Origin: DATKNA01 sp963755755
GTDB lineage: Bacteria > Actinomycetota > Actinomycetes > Actinomycetales > Kineosporiaceae
Length of the DNA stretch: 64,000 nucleotides
Direction of reading: 5' to 3'
Assembly (NCBI GenBank): GCA_963755755.1
Contig: CAVWLJ010000009.1
Span: forward strand, 62,001 to 126,000
The notes under the pieces were generated by a model. The model saw only the letters and a list, made by a program, of their open reading frames with translations, did no database searches and had not been told where the DNA came from. Positions 47,630-57,333 of the stretch are shown one piece after another. The stretch's first letter is position 1. Each line of letters starts with the position of its first letter. A program made the translations under genes and the position numbers.

Positions 47630-48345
47630 CCCGCCGCCGCCGCCTCCGTCGACGTCGTCGGCGCCGGTCGGTGTGCCCTGGTAGTCGGATCAGTACGAGC
47701 CTGGGCGACGGCGCGCGCGACACCGATGTCGATCGAGCTGTACCCGACGCGGATCATGGCCGGGTGCCGGGGGATCCCCTGCGCGCACAGCGCCGCGACC
47801 TCGGAGACCACGTCCCGTGCCTCGATGGAGGTGGGCTCATTCCCGTCGGCCATCGCCTGGGCGAGGATGAAGGCGGCGGTGGCCTCACCGAACGTCGCCG
47901 GCGTCGGCAGGGCCGCTAGCGCCCAGGCCGCGGTCAGCCGGCGTCGGGACAGCCCGAGATCCAGGAGGTCGTCCACCGTCCAGCCGCCGTCCACTCCGGG
48001 ACGCATCCGCCCCGACCGTCCGCGATCGCGACCCTCGCCGAGCGGCTCGTCGGTCTGCGGGTCCCACCCCTGCAGGCCGTGGGCGGCGACGAGCTCGGCG
48101 ATGCCGTCGGCGCGGTCCGTCCAGGCGAACGGCAGCGTCAGGAGGGCGAAGCCCGGCGGGCCCGCGCCGTCCGGCCCCGTCTCGAGCACGTCCGCCAGGT
48201 CCGGCCAACGCTGCACGAGGGCGGTGACGAAGGCGCTCACCCGGGGGTCGCGCCGCACCGGCGTCGGGTCGCCGTCGGCGAGAGCGTCGAGCACGTCGTC
48301 GACGTCGCCGTCCGCGTGCGCCCAGAGGTAGAGGTCGTAGCTCAC
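47630..48345 (-). CDS. conserved hypothetical protein with YDLY-type N-terminus
   Basis: The protein starts MSYDLYLWAHADGDVDDVLDALADGD, followed by VSAFVTALVQRWPDLADVLE and FALLTLPFAWTDRADGIAELVAAHGL. That layout is seen in small uncharacterised actinobacterial proteins. A second part (WTVDDLLDLGLSRRRLTAAWALAALP, TFGEATAAFILAQAM) extends it. The frame stays open far into the antisense strand of ligA (to 46660), which I take to be chance or an indel. The true stop is probably near the end of ligA, so the 3' coordinate is approximate. No function is known. Confidence 0.5.
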
Positions 48346-48575
48346 GGCGTCATCATCGTGCCCGCCCGCCCCCTGCGGGCGGAGCGGCCAAAGATCGCCC
48401 GTCAGGCTGAGGAGCGATCGCCGACAGGCGGAAACACCGCGGCAGCACCTGCCGCTCCGCGTGCGCGGCGATCAGCGGGGTCGCGTCCAGGTCGGATCGC
48501 GGACGTCGACACCGATCCGTGACAGATCGGCGCGGCGGGTTCCGCGCGCCTCACGCGACGTGGTCGACTCGGGGC

Positions 48576-49349
48576 ATGGACGAGCCGGGGACAGCGGGGC
48601 GGCGCGCGCTGCTCACGCTGGGTGCCGCGGTGCTGCTCGGCGGATGCAGCGCCGCGACCGCGGACGCCAAGCCGTCGTCCGCGGCCACCAAGCGCCGACG
48701 CCCCACGCCGTCCGCTGCGCTCCAGGCCCGCTGCGTCCCGCCGACGAAGAGCGAGCTGCACGGCTCCCGCCCCCAGACCCACGTGCCGTGCGGTGCCGCG
48801 GACATCGCGCTGACGATCGACGACGGCCCCGACCCCACCTGGACGCCGAAGATCCTCGCCCTGCTCGCCTCGCTGCACATCAAGGCCACCTTCTGCGTCA
48901 TCGGCCGCGAGGCGAAGGCCCACCCGGGCCTGGTGGCCGACGTCGTCCACGCGGGTCACGCCGTCGCGAACCACACGTACACCCACCGCCTCCTCCCCGG
49001 CGTCGGCGCCGGCCAGGTCCACAGCGAGATCGCTCGTGCCAGCGACGCCGTGCTGGCCGCCACCGGCGTCCGCCCCACCCACTTCCGTGCCCCCGGCGGG
49101 GAGTGGTCGCGGACGGTCCTCGCCGAGTGCCGTGCCCAGGGGCTGGCACCGCTGGACTGGTCCGTCGACCCGCGCGACTGGTCGCGGCCGGGCACGTCGT
49201 CGATCATCTCCACGATCATGCGGACGACCAGGCCCGGCTCGATCATCCTGGAGCACGACGGCGGCGGGAACCGCTCGCAGACGCTGCAGGCGCTCACCGT
49301 GGCGCTGCCCCGGCTCCTCGACCAGGGCTACCGCTTCGTCCAGCCGTGA
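48576..49349 (+). CDS. polysaccharide deacetylase (CE4/NodB) lipoprotein
   Basis: A lipoprotein signal (LLTLGAAVLLGGCSAA) and a Lys/Arg/Pro linker precede a NodB homology domain. Motif 1 is ALTIDDGPDP (Asp pair about 82-83), motif 2 is ANHTYTH (H-x3-H metal pair), motif 3 is FRAPGGEWS and motif 4 is ILEHDGGG. It should remove acetyl groups from a cell-wall or exopolysaccharide N-acetylglucosamine outside the membrane. ATG 48576 is chosen over 48519 because the signal peptide begins there. The frame is intact. Confidence 0.88.
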   Translation: MDEPGTAGRRALLTLGAAVLLGGCSAATADAKPSSAATKRRRPTPSAALQARCVPPTKSELHGSRPQTHVPCGAADIALTIDDGPDPTWTPKILALLASLHIKATFCVIGREAKAHPGLVADVVHAGHAVANHTYTHRLLPGVGAGQVHSEIARASDAVLAATGVRPTHFRAPGGEWSRTVLAECRAQGLAPLDWSVDPRDWSRPGTSSIISTIMRTTRPGSIILEHDGGGNRSQTLQALTVALPRLLDQGYRFVQP

Positions 49350-49378
49350 CCCCGAGGCCCCGGACCCCGGCGACGCCC

Positions 49379-49384
49379 TAGACT
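49379..49384 (+). promoter_or_regulatory. -10 element TAGACT upstream of gatC
   Basis: TAGACT sits 70 bases before gatC, in the same CGCC-TAGACT context as the iscS promoter. It would drive gatC-gatA with a short leader and a GGGAG ribosome binding site. Confidence 0.4.
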
Positions 49385-49454
49385 CAAGGGTCGCCCGCGC
49401 GGGTCGTCCCGCCGTGGGCATCCGCACGCCGTCGAGCCGCCACCCGGGAGCGCC

Positions 49455-49751
49455 ATGTCCGCCATCTCGCGCGAGGAGGTCGCGCACCTCGCCGCGCTGG
49501 CCCGCATCGAGCTGCGACCCGACGAGCTCGACCGGCTCGCCAAGGAGCTCGACGTCATCCTCGACGCCGTCGCGACCGTGCAGCAGGTCGCCGGCGACGA
49601 CGTGCCGGCCACCTCGCACCCGATGCCGCTGACCAACGTCACACGGCCCGACGAGCCCCGGCCGTCGCTGCCCGTCGAGGATGTCCTCGCCGGCGCGCCC
49701 GAGGCCGAGCAGCAGCGCTTCCGCGTGCCGCGGATCCTCGAGGAGGACTGA
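49455..49751 (+). CDS. gatC: Asp-tRNA(Asn)/Glu-tRNA(Gln) amidotransferase subunit C
   Basis: The intact 98-residue protein is SAISREEVAHLAALARIELRPDELDRLAKELDVILDAV, with DVPATSHPMPLTNVTRPDEPRPSL and QQRFRVPRILEE. It is the linker subunit that wraps GatA and GatB. gatA follows after two bases. GGGAG is a ribosome binding site before ATG 49455. Confidence 0.95.
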   Translation: MSAISREEVAHLAALARIELRPDELDRLAKELDVILDAVATVQQVAGDDVPATSHPMPLTNVTRPDEPRPSLPVEDVLAGAPEAEQQRFRVPRILEED

Positions 49752-49753
49752 TC

Positions 49754-51302
49754 GTGACCGAGATCCTCACCCGGCTCCCGGCGTCCGAGCTCGCCGCGCG
49801 CCTGGCCGCCGGCGACGTGTCCGCCGTCGAGGTCACCCAGGCGCACCTCGACCGCATCGCCGCCGTCGACGGGGGCCGCGACGCCGACGGCCGCGCCGAC
49901 GGGCCGGGCGTCCACGCCTTCCTCCAGGTCGCGAGCGAGCGGGCGCTGGCGGACGCCGCCGACGTCGACGCCGCCCGCGGCCCGCGGGGAGTCGCTCCCG
50001 ACGCTCGCCGGCGTCCCGATCGCCGTCAAGGACGTCCTGACCACGAAGGGCATCCCGACGACGTGCGGCAGCCGGATCCTGCGCGGCTGGGTCCCGCCGT
50101 ACGACGCCACCGTCGTCCGTCGCCTGCGCGAGCACCGGCTGGTGATCCTCGGCAAGACCAACATGGACGAGTTCGCCATGGGCTCCTCCACCGAGCACTC
50201 GGCGTACGGCCCGACCCGCAACCCCTGGGACACCGACCGCATCCCCGGCGGCTCCGGCGGCGGCTCGGCCGCCTCGCTCGCCGCCTTCGAGGCGCCGCTC
50301 GCCGATCGGCACCGACACCGGCGGCTCCATTCGCCAGCCCGCTGCCGTCACCGGCACCGTCGGGGTCAAGCCGACGTACGGCGCGGTCAGCCGGTACGGG
50401 CTCGTCGCCCTCGCCAGCAGCCTCGACCAGGCCGGACCCTGCGCCCGGAGCGTGCTCGACGCCGCCCTGCTGCACGAGGTCATCGCCGGCCACGACCCGT
50501 GCGACTCGACCAGCCTGCCGACGCCGGTGCCGGACGTCGTGGCCGCGGCGCGGCACGGGGACGTCGCGGGCCTGCGCATCGGGATCATCAAGGAGCTCTC
50601 CGGGACCGGCGGCGGCTGGCAGGCCGGCGTCAAGGCCCGGTTCGACGAGGCGGTGGAGGCGCTCGTCGACGCCGGAGCCAAGGTGACCGAGGTGAGCTGC
50701 CCGAGCTTCACCGCGGCTCTCGCCGCCTACTACCTGATCCTGCCGAGCGAGGCGAGCAGCAACCTCGCCAAGTTCGACGCGATGCGCTACGGCCTGCGCG
50801 TCTACCCCGACGGCGTGACGGATCCGACGGCGGAGCAGGTCATGGCCGCGACCCGGGAGGCCGGCTTCGGCGACGAGGTCAAGCGACGCATCATCCTCGG
50901 CACGTACGCCCTCTCCTCGGGCTACTACGACGCCTACTACGGCAGCGCCCAGAAGGTCCGGACGCTGATCCAGCGCGACTTCGCCGCCGCCTTCGAGGAG
51001 GCCGACGTCCTCGTCTCGCCGACGGCGCCGACGACGGCGTTCCCCATCGGCGCGAAGATCGACGACCCGCTCGCGATGTACCTCAACGACGTGGCGACGA
51101 TCCCGGCGAACCTCGCGGGCGTCCCCGGGATGTCGCTGCCGAGCGGCCTCGCCGAGGAGGACGGGTTGCCCACGGGCCTGCAGATCCTGGCGCCCGCCAA
51201 CGCCGACGACCGGCTCTACCGCGTCGGCGCGGCGCTGGAGGCGTTGCTCGCGCAGCGCTGGGGCGGCCCGCTCCTCGACCGGGTCCCGGGTCTGCCGCCT
51301 GA
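49754..51302 (+). CDS. gatA: Asp-tRNA(Asn)/Glu-tRNA(Gln) amidotransferase subunit A, frameshifted
   Basis: GatA releases ammonia from glutamine for transamidation of mischarged tRNA. The amidase-signature triad is visible: Lys in GVPIAVKDVLTTKGIPTT, cis-Ser in RIPGGSGGGSAAS and the nucleophile Ser in GTDTGGSIRQPAA. Frameshifts near 49985, 50300 and 51285 interrupt it. The last one hides the stop, and TGA 51302 (ending SAA) gives the expected length of about 500 residues. It is an operon partner of gatC. gatB is separated from it by a 2-kb membrane-protein gene. Confidence 0.93.
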
Positions 51303-51505
51303 CCGGGTGCCGGAAAGGTCGGGTAGCGGGGGCTGCGCCCGAACTTCCCGGTCCGGCCTTGTCGGCGCCGTCGCTGTGCTTGACTCCGCTGGCGTGACGG
51401 AGACGGACGCCGCGCCAGCGCTGCGCGACAGCTGCGCGGGAGGTCCTGCCCGTCGCCGGTCTGCCGGGACGTCGGCCTGCGCCGGCTCTCGTCGCCTCGG
51501 GCTGG

Positions 51506-53129
51506 GTGGCACGCCGGCTCGCGCTGGGCACGGCGGGCCTCGCGGTCGCCGTGCTGCTGTGGCACGTCGCAACGGGTTCGACCCAGCGACGAGGCCTTCT
51601 ATCTCCTGGCCGGCGAGCGCCCCGCCGCGGACGATGCGTTCAACGGCCTCTCGGGCTCTACCTGCGTCCGCTGTGGGAGCTGGCGGGCTGGAACATCGCC
51701 GCCGTCCGCATCGTCGGCCTCGCGTCCTCGTCGGGACCGTCGGCGCCCTTCTCGGTCGCGGCACCGCGCGGCTGCTCATCGACGCGCCGCCCGCCCGTCG
51801 TCGCCGCGACCGTGGCGGCCGCCACGGGCTACTACGCGACGTGGGTGGCGCACGCCCGTCGTACAACTGGCTGGCCGTCGTCGGGGCCGGCGCTGGCTGC
51901 GCCGGCTCCTGCGCGTGCTGGCCGTGACTCTTCCCGCGGTGGGGTCTCTGTCGCGGGCTCGGCATCGCCGTGGCCGCGGCCGGCAAAGCTCACCACCGGT
52001 CTGCTCCTCGCTCCTCGCCGCGCCAACGCTCGTGGACGCTCACCGCACCGCGCTCCTGCTGGCGTGGTCGCCGTCCTCGGCCGTCGCCGCGCTGGTGCAC
52101 GTCGACGCTGGTCCTGCCGCCCACCGAGACGCTGCACGGACGCTCAGCCGCTCCGCCGCGCACCTCGCGGCGGTCGAACCCGAGCACTACACGGCGTCGG
52201 AGCGCGCGTCGATCCTCGTCGACGGTTCGTGGCTCGTCGCTCCTCGGCGCTGACCGGTCGGAGGCCTCGCCGGGCTCGCTCCCGCTGGCCGTCGCTCCGC
52301 CCGCGACCAGCGCAGCGGTGCGTGGTATCGCCGCCTTCACTGCCGTCGCCCTCGCTGCGATGCGTCACCGGCCCTGGCGACGCCCACTGGGCCTGCGCTC
52401 CTGGGGCGCCCGGCTCACCGGGGTCGGTACGGCTGCGCCGTCTTCGGCGCGCCTGCTGCTGGCGCTCGTCGTCGGGCTCCTCGCGGGCCGGCTCGACGCG
52501 GGTACGCGCGCCCGGCGACCGTCAGCGCCGCGGCCCTCTTCCTCATCGGCGGCCGCGGTGGCCGTGCATCTGCGGCTCGAACCGTCGCTCGGCTTGGCAG
52601 CTCAACATCGCCGGGCCTGCTCCTGGCCCCCGCCTGCTTCGTGCGTCTGCGCCGCGTTCCCCGTCGGCGCCGTCCGGCGCCGCTCCCGGCGGCTCGTCGC
52701 CGTGGCATGCGCGGGAAGTCTCGGTGGCCTGGCGATCCAGTCCAGCGAGCTGCGCAGTGACCGCGCCGCTGGTCGGTCGCGACCGATCCCGGTCGGCATG
52801 GGCCGGGTCACGATCCGGATCGATGCCACGGTACGGCTGCGCAGCTGCGCGAGCTGCGCACGGCCGCCGCGCTGCCGGGTGGCGACCCGGGACGCCGCTG
52901 GTGGACACGACGTTCATCCCCGTCGATGCCTCCTGGTCGATGCGGGCGACCGTGCCACCGGTCCTCCTGCCCGCCTTCCTCGGCTACGGCCTACGCCTCG
53001 GTGTGCCGGCCGTGCAGGGGCTGGGCCCGCGGTGGCAGGACGCGTGGATGCTGGTCGCCGACGACGATGGCGCCGAGGACGCCGGCCAGCATCGCCGGGT
53101 ACCTGGGGCGCCGCTACCCGCAGGACTAG
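51506..53129 (+). pseudogene. multi-pass membrane protein, glycosyltransferase-like, riddled with frameshifts
   Basis: Pieces in all three frames read as one membrane protein. LALGTAGLAVAVLLWHVATG and FYLLAGERP are followed by LYLRPLWELAGWNIAAVRIVG and VVAATVAAATGYYATWV. Then come YNWLAVVGAG, EPEHYTASERASILVDG, VPPVLLPAFLGYGLRLGVPA and the ending AGYLGRRYPQD at TAG 53129. The opening suggests a GT-C type or dolichol-mannose-like transferase with periplasmic loops, though no catalytic residue can be confirmed. Roughly one indel per 100 bases is needed. This is either a poorly resolved stretch of consensus or a truly decaying gene, so the 'pseudogene' type is provisional. It sits between gatA and gatB. 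Confidence 0.45.
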
Positions 53130-53330
53130 TCCGGGTCGATGACCTTCTGCAGCCGATCGCTTCTCCGCCTGCACGTCGGTCCTGCTCCGACCGGTCGCGC
53201 AGGCGCACGCACGCCGGAGGACACCGGCTGTCGCAGCCTCGACCTGCAGCTCGGCCCCGGTCGAGCGGTCGACTCGGCCGGTAGGCTCTCCGGTCAGTCC
53301 GCAGTCGGAGAGATCGAGGTAGCCAGCATC

Positions 53331-54864
53331 ATGAGACCACGACATCGTGGCGACGCCGTCCTGCCGTACGAGGAGGCCGTCGCCGCCTTCGACCCGGTGC
53401 TCGGGCTCGAGGTCCACGTCGAGCTGAACACCGTCACGAAGATGTTCTGCGGCTGCTCGACGGTGTTCGGCGCCGCGCCGAACACGCAGGTGTGCCCCGT
53501 CTGCCTCGGCCTGCCGGGCTCCCTGCCGGTGCTCAACGCGACGGCGCTGGAGTCGGCCGTCCGGATCGGCCTGGCCCTGAACTGCACGATCGCCGACTGG
53601 TGCCGGTTCGCGCGGAAGAACTACTTCTACCCGGACATGCCGAAGAACTTCCAGACGTCGCAGTACGACGAGCCGATCGCCTACAACGGGTACCTCGACG
53701 TCGAGCTCGACGACGGCAGCACCTTCCGGGTGGAGATCGAGCGCGCCCACATGGAGGAGGACACCGGCAAGTCGCTGCACGTCGGCGGCGCGACCGGGCG
53801 CATCCACGGCGCGGACCACTCGCTGGTCGACTACAACCGCGCCGGCATCCCGCTGATCGAGATCGTCACCAAGCCGATCACCGGTACCGGCGCGCGGGCG
53901 CCCGAGATCGCCCGCGCCTACGTCGCGGCGCTGCGCGACCTGCTGCAAGGCCCTGGGCGTCAGCGACGTCCGGATGGAGCAGGGGTCGCTGCGCTGCGAC
54001 GCGAACGTCTCGCTGCGTCCCTCGCCCGACGCGCCGTTCGGCACCCGGAGCGAGACCAAGAACGTGAACTCGCTGCGGAGCGTCGAGCGCGCGGTGCGCT
54101 ACGAGATCAGCCGGCAGGCCGCGCTGCTGCGGGCCGGGGGACGCGTGGTGCAGGAGACCCGGCACTGGCACGAGGACACCGGGGTGACCACCTCGGGCCG
54201 GTCCAAGGAGGAGGCGGAGGACTACCGCTACTTCCCGGAGCCCGACCTCGTGCCGATCGCGCCCGACCGGGCGTGGGTCGAGGCCCTGCGCGGGACCTTG
54301 CCGGAGCCTCCCGCGCAGCGGCGCCGGCGGCTGCAGTCCGACTGGGGCTACGCGGACCTCGAGATGCGGGACGTCGTCAACGCCGGCGCGCTCGAGCTCG
54401 TCGCCGAGACCGTCGACGCGGGCGCGTCACCGGCGGCGGCGCGCAAGTGGTGGACCCAGGAGCTGGCGCGCCGGGCGAACGCCCAGGGCGTCGAGCTGGC
54501 CTCGATGCCGGTGACCCCGGCGCAGATCGCGGCGCTGCAGAAGCTCGTCGACGACGGCACGCTCACCGACTCGCTCGCCCGCCAGGCGCTCGAGGGCGTC
54601 CTCGCGGGGGAGGGCGACCCCGAGCAGGTCGTGGCCGCCCGGGGTCTGCGCCTGGTGTCCGACGACGCGGCGCTCGGCGAGGCCGTCGACCGCGCCATCG
54701 CGGCCAACGCCGACGTCGCCGAGAAGATCCGCGGCGGCAAGGTGGCGGCGGCCGGCGCACTGGTCGGCGCGGTGATGAAGGACATGCGCGGACAGGCCGA
54801 TGCCGCTAAGGTTCGAGAGCTGGTCCTCTCGCGGTTGGCCCCCGCGGACTTCAAGAACGGGTAG
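53331..54864 (+). CDS. gatB: Asp-tRNA(Asn)/Glu-tRNA(Gln) amidotransferase subunit B, one frameshift
   Basis: GatB activates and amidates the mischarged tRNA. FDPVLGLEVHVELNTVTKMFCGC, CPVCLGLPGSLPVLN, ARKNYFYPDMPKNFQTSQYDEPI and HMEEDTGKSLH are diagnostic. The C-terminal YqeY-like tail ends VRELVLSRLAPADFKNG. A single frameshift near 53946 (CTGCAAGGCC) breaks LLQALGVSDV. ATG 53331 is chosen for its position before the conserved core. TAGGCT (53282-53287) is a possible -10 element. Confidence 0.95.
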
Positions 54865-54898
54865 ACGTCCGGGGCGGAGCCGTAGCAACCGCGGCAAA

Positions 54899-54920
54899 GC
54901 CCCCAACGTGATCCGGGGGC
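54899..54920 (+). terminator. GC stem-loop between gatB and the GGDEF-EAL gene
   Basis: GCCCCC and GGGGGC pair across a 10-base loop just after gatB and six bases before the next GTG. There is no T-run, so it may be a weak terminator or may limit access to the downstream start. Confidence 0.35.
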
Positions 54921-54926
54921 GGTGTC

Positions 54927-57329
54927 GTGCAGGCAAGTGAGCCTCGGCAGGGGAACCTTCCCCTGCTCTTCGCGGCCCCGCTCGCGGTGGTGGTGGCGGC
55001 GCTGGTCGTCGTCTTCGGGGTGACGCATCCACCGGGAGCGGAGGTCGTCGTCGCGCTGCTCGCGGGAGCTCTTCCCGCGTGGGGCGCGATCGTGCTGTGG
55101 GCGCCCGGGCGCCGGTGGGGCGGGGGCCGCACGGTGCCCGACTACCAGCGCTGGCTGGCGGCGGCCCTCGCCGTCGCCGCCCTCGGTCAGGTGCTCCGGG
55201 CGGTCACCGTGCTCCGCGGTCCGCCGGACGGCGGCGTCCCCTTCCCGGACGTCGGTGACGTCGTCGGGACGCTCACCGCCCCGTTCGCCGTCGTCGGGCT
55301 GATGGTGTTCGCCCGCAGCGTGCCCGGCCTGACCGGGGTCGGGCTGCCCGCGGCGCGGATCCTCATGGACGCCCTGCTGCTGGGCTCCTCGCTGGCGCTG
55401 CTCGTGTGGCGGTTCGGCTTCCAGGGCCACGTCTCCTCCAGCGTCGCGGCCACCGTGCTCGCGGTGCTCGCGGTGCTCGCCGACCTCGTCGTCGCGTGCA
55501 TGGCCGGCCTGCTCGCCCTGCGACGGCCCGCCCGTCACCTGCTCGTGGCTGCGCTCGGGGTCGGCGCGGTGGTCGCCGGGCACCTCCTCGTGCTGGAGCA
55601 GGCCCTCCAGGCGGAGGGCGGCTGGTCGTGGCCGGGCATGGCCCTGCTCTGCGCGGGGTGGCCGCTCATCGCCGCCGGGCTGCTGACCTACCGGCCCTCC
55701 GCGGTGCACCGGCCCGACGAACCGCCACTGGAGTACGACGCCCGGCTGACGGCCGTCACCGCCACCGGGACCGCCGTGGTCCTCGGCGTCGGCGTCCTCG
55801 CGATCCTCATGCGCCCGCCGGTCGATCCGGTGTCGCTGTGGCTCGTGCTCGCCCTGATCGTGACCGTGTGGATCCGCGAGATGCTCACGACCCAGCAGCG
55901 CGCCGGCCTGGTCCGGCGGCTGCAGGACGAGGCGACCCTCGACCCGCTCACCGGGCTGGCGAACCGGCGCAACCTCACCCGGCGGCTGTCCCAGGTGCCG
56001 ATCCGGCAACCCTGGTGCCTGCTGACCCTCGACCTCGACGCGTTCAAGACCGTCAACGACGTGCTCGGCCACGGCACCGGCGACCTGCTGCTGCAGGCCG
56101 TCGCGCTCCGGCTCCGCGAGGTCGTGCCGTCGCGCGCGACCGTCGCCCGGGTCGGCGGCGACGAGTTCGCCGTGCTCCTGCCCGCCCCGGTGCCCGACGC
56201 GCAGCGGCTCGGCGAGCAGCTCATCGCCGCCGTGCGACGCGCCTGCGGCGACGTGCCCGGCGTCGACCGGGTCGGCGTCTCCGCGAGCGTGGGCCTCGCC
56301 GCGGTCCCCGCTCCGGCCTCCGGCCCCGACCCGCTCAGCGCCCTCTCGGCCGCCGGCGCCGCCCAGCAGCTCGCGAAGGCCGCGGGGCGCGACCGGGTGC
56401 AGGTCTTCGACGACGAGGCGGCCCGCCTGCGGCGCCGCCGGCTCACCGTGGAGGAGAGGCTGCGGGCCGCCGTCGCGGCCGGCGACATCCGGCTGCACTA
56501 CCAGCCGATCGTCGACCTCGAGGACGGCCGGCTCGCCGGCGTCGAGGCCCTCGCGCGGTGGACCGACGCCGAGCTCGGGCCGGTCGCGCCGGAGGAGTTC
56601 ATCGCCGTCGCCGAGGAGAGCGGGCTCGTCGTCCCGCTCGGCGAACTCGTGCTGAACGAGGCCATGCGCCAGGCGGTCGAGGCGGGGCTGCCCGCCGCCG
56701 GGATCCGGGTGAGCTGCAACGTCAGCCCGCTGCAGCTGCGGGTGCCGGGCTTCCACCGGGTCGTCGAAGGCGCCCTCGCCGCGTACCGCATGCCGCCGTC
56801 CTCGCTCGTCGTCGAGGTCACCGAGGCGGCGCTGGTCGAGGAGGAGGGCGTCGCCGTCCGGACCCTGCGGATGCTCGACGACCTCGGCGTCCGGATCGCC
56901 ATCGACGACTTCGGCACCGGCTACTCGGCCCTGGGGTACCTCCGGCGACTGCCGGCGAGCATCCTGAAGATCGACAAGTCGCTGACCGCGAGCCTGGTGG
57001 AGGAGTCACGAGCGCGGGCGATCGCCCAGAAGGTCACCGAACTCGGGCGAGGGATCGGCCTCCTGGTCGTCGTCGAGGGGGTGACCTCGCCGGAGGTCGC
57101 CGGGCTCGTCCGCGGCATGGGGGCGCACTACGGGCAGGGCTCGCTGTTCGGCGCGGCGTGCCCGCTCGAGGACGTCCCCGGTCTGCAGGCCGCGGTCACC
57201 GCCCAGCGCTCGACGGCTCCCGGTTCGCCCCGGGCCTCGTACGAGGGCTCGCCCACCTCGCCCACGGCGCCGTCGATCGCCGACCTCTCGCGCGCGCAGG
57301 AGCGGGCCCATCGCGTGACCCGGCCGTGA
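54927..57329 (+). CDS. membrane-bound diguanylate cyclase/phosphodiesterase (GGDEF-EAL)
   Basis: The intact 800-residue protein has about eight or nine N-terminal membrane helices (to about residue 315). A GGDEF domain follows with DPLTGLANRRNLTRRL and the active-site GGDEF at 410-414. The EAL domain has EAL at 540-542, SCNVSPLQLR, VEVTEAALV, IDDFGTGYSALGYL (about 659) and LKIDKSLTASL. Both catalytic signatures are kept, so it could both make and degrade cyclic di-GMP. No I-site RxxD is seen before GGDEF. The N-terminal integral-membrane sensor resembles MASE-like domains, and its ligand is unknown. Confidence 0.9.
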   Translation: MQASEPRQGNLPLLFAAPLAVVVAALVVVFGVTHPPGAEVVVALLAGALPAWGAIVLWAPGRRWGGGRTVPDYQRWLAAALAVAALGQVLRAVTVLRGPPDGGVPFPDVGDVVGTLTAPFAVVGLMVFARSVPGLTGVGLPAARILMDALLLGSSLALLVWRFGFQGHVSSSVAATVLAVLAVLADLVVACMAGLLALRRPARHLLVAALGVGAVVAGHLLVLEQALQAEGGWSWPGMALLCAGWPLIAAGLLTYRPSAVHRPDEPPLEYDARLTAVTATGTAVVLGVGVLAILMRPPVDPVSLWLVLALIVTVWIREMLTTQQRAGLVRRLQDEATLDPLTGLANRRNLTRRLSQVPIRQPWCLLTLDLDAFKTVNDVLGHGTGDLLLQAVALRLREVVPSRATVARVGGDEFAVLLPAPVPDAQRLGEQLIAAVRRACGDVPGVDRVGVSASVGLAAVPAPASGPDPLSALSAAGAAQQLAKAAGRDRVQVFDDEAARLRRRRLTVEERLRAAVAAGDIRLHYQPIVDLEDGRLAGVEALARWTDAELGPVAPEEFIAVAEESGLVVPLGELVLNEAMRQAVEAGLPAAGIRVSCNVSPLQLRVPGFHRVVEGALAAYRMPPSSLVVEVTEAALVEEEGVAVRTLRMLDDLGVRIAIDDFGTGYSALGYLRRLPASILKIDKSLTASLVEESRARAIAQKVTELGRGIGLLVVVEGVTSPEVAGLVRGMGAHYGQGSLFGAACPLEDVPGLQAAVTAQRSTAPGSPRASYEGSPTSPTAPSIADLSRAQERAHRVTRP

Positions 57330-57333
57330 GCGC

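Noticed and set aside
54865..54926. Possible cyclic di-GMP (GEMM) riboswitch before the GGDEF-EAL gene: a GGCAAAGCC-like stretch followed by a GC stem
   Set aside because: The segment is only about 60 bases, lacks the first hairpin and tetraloop receptor of GEMM, and the rest is explained by a simple stem-loop after gatB.
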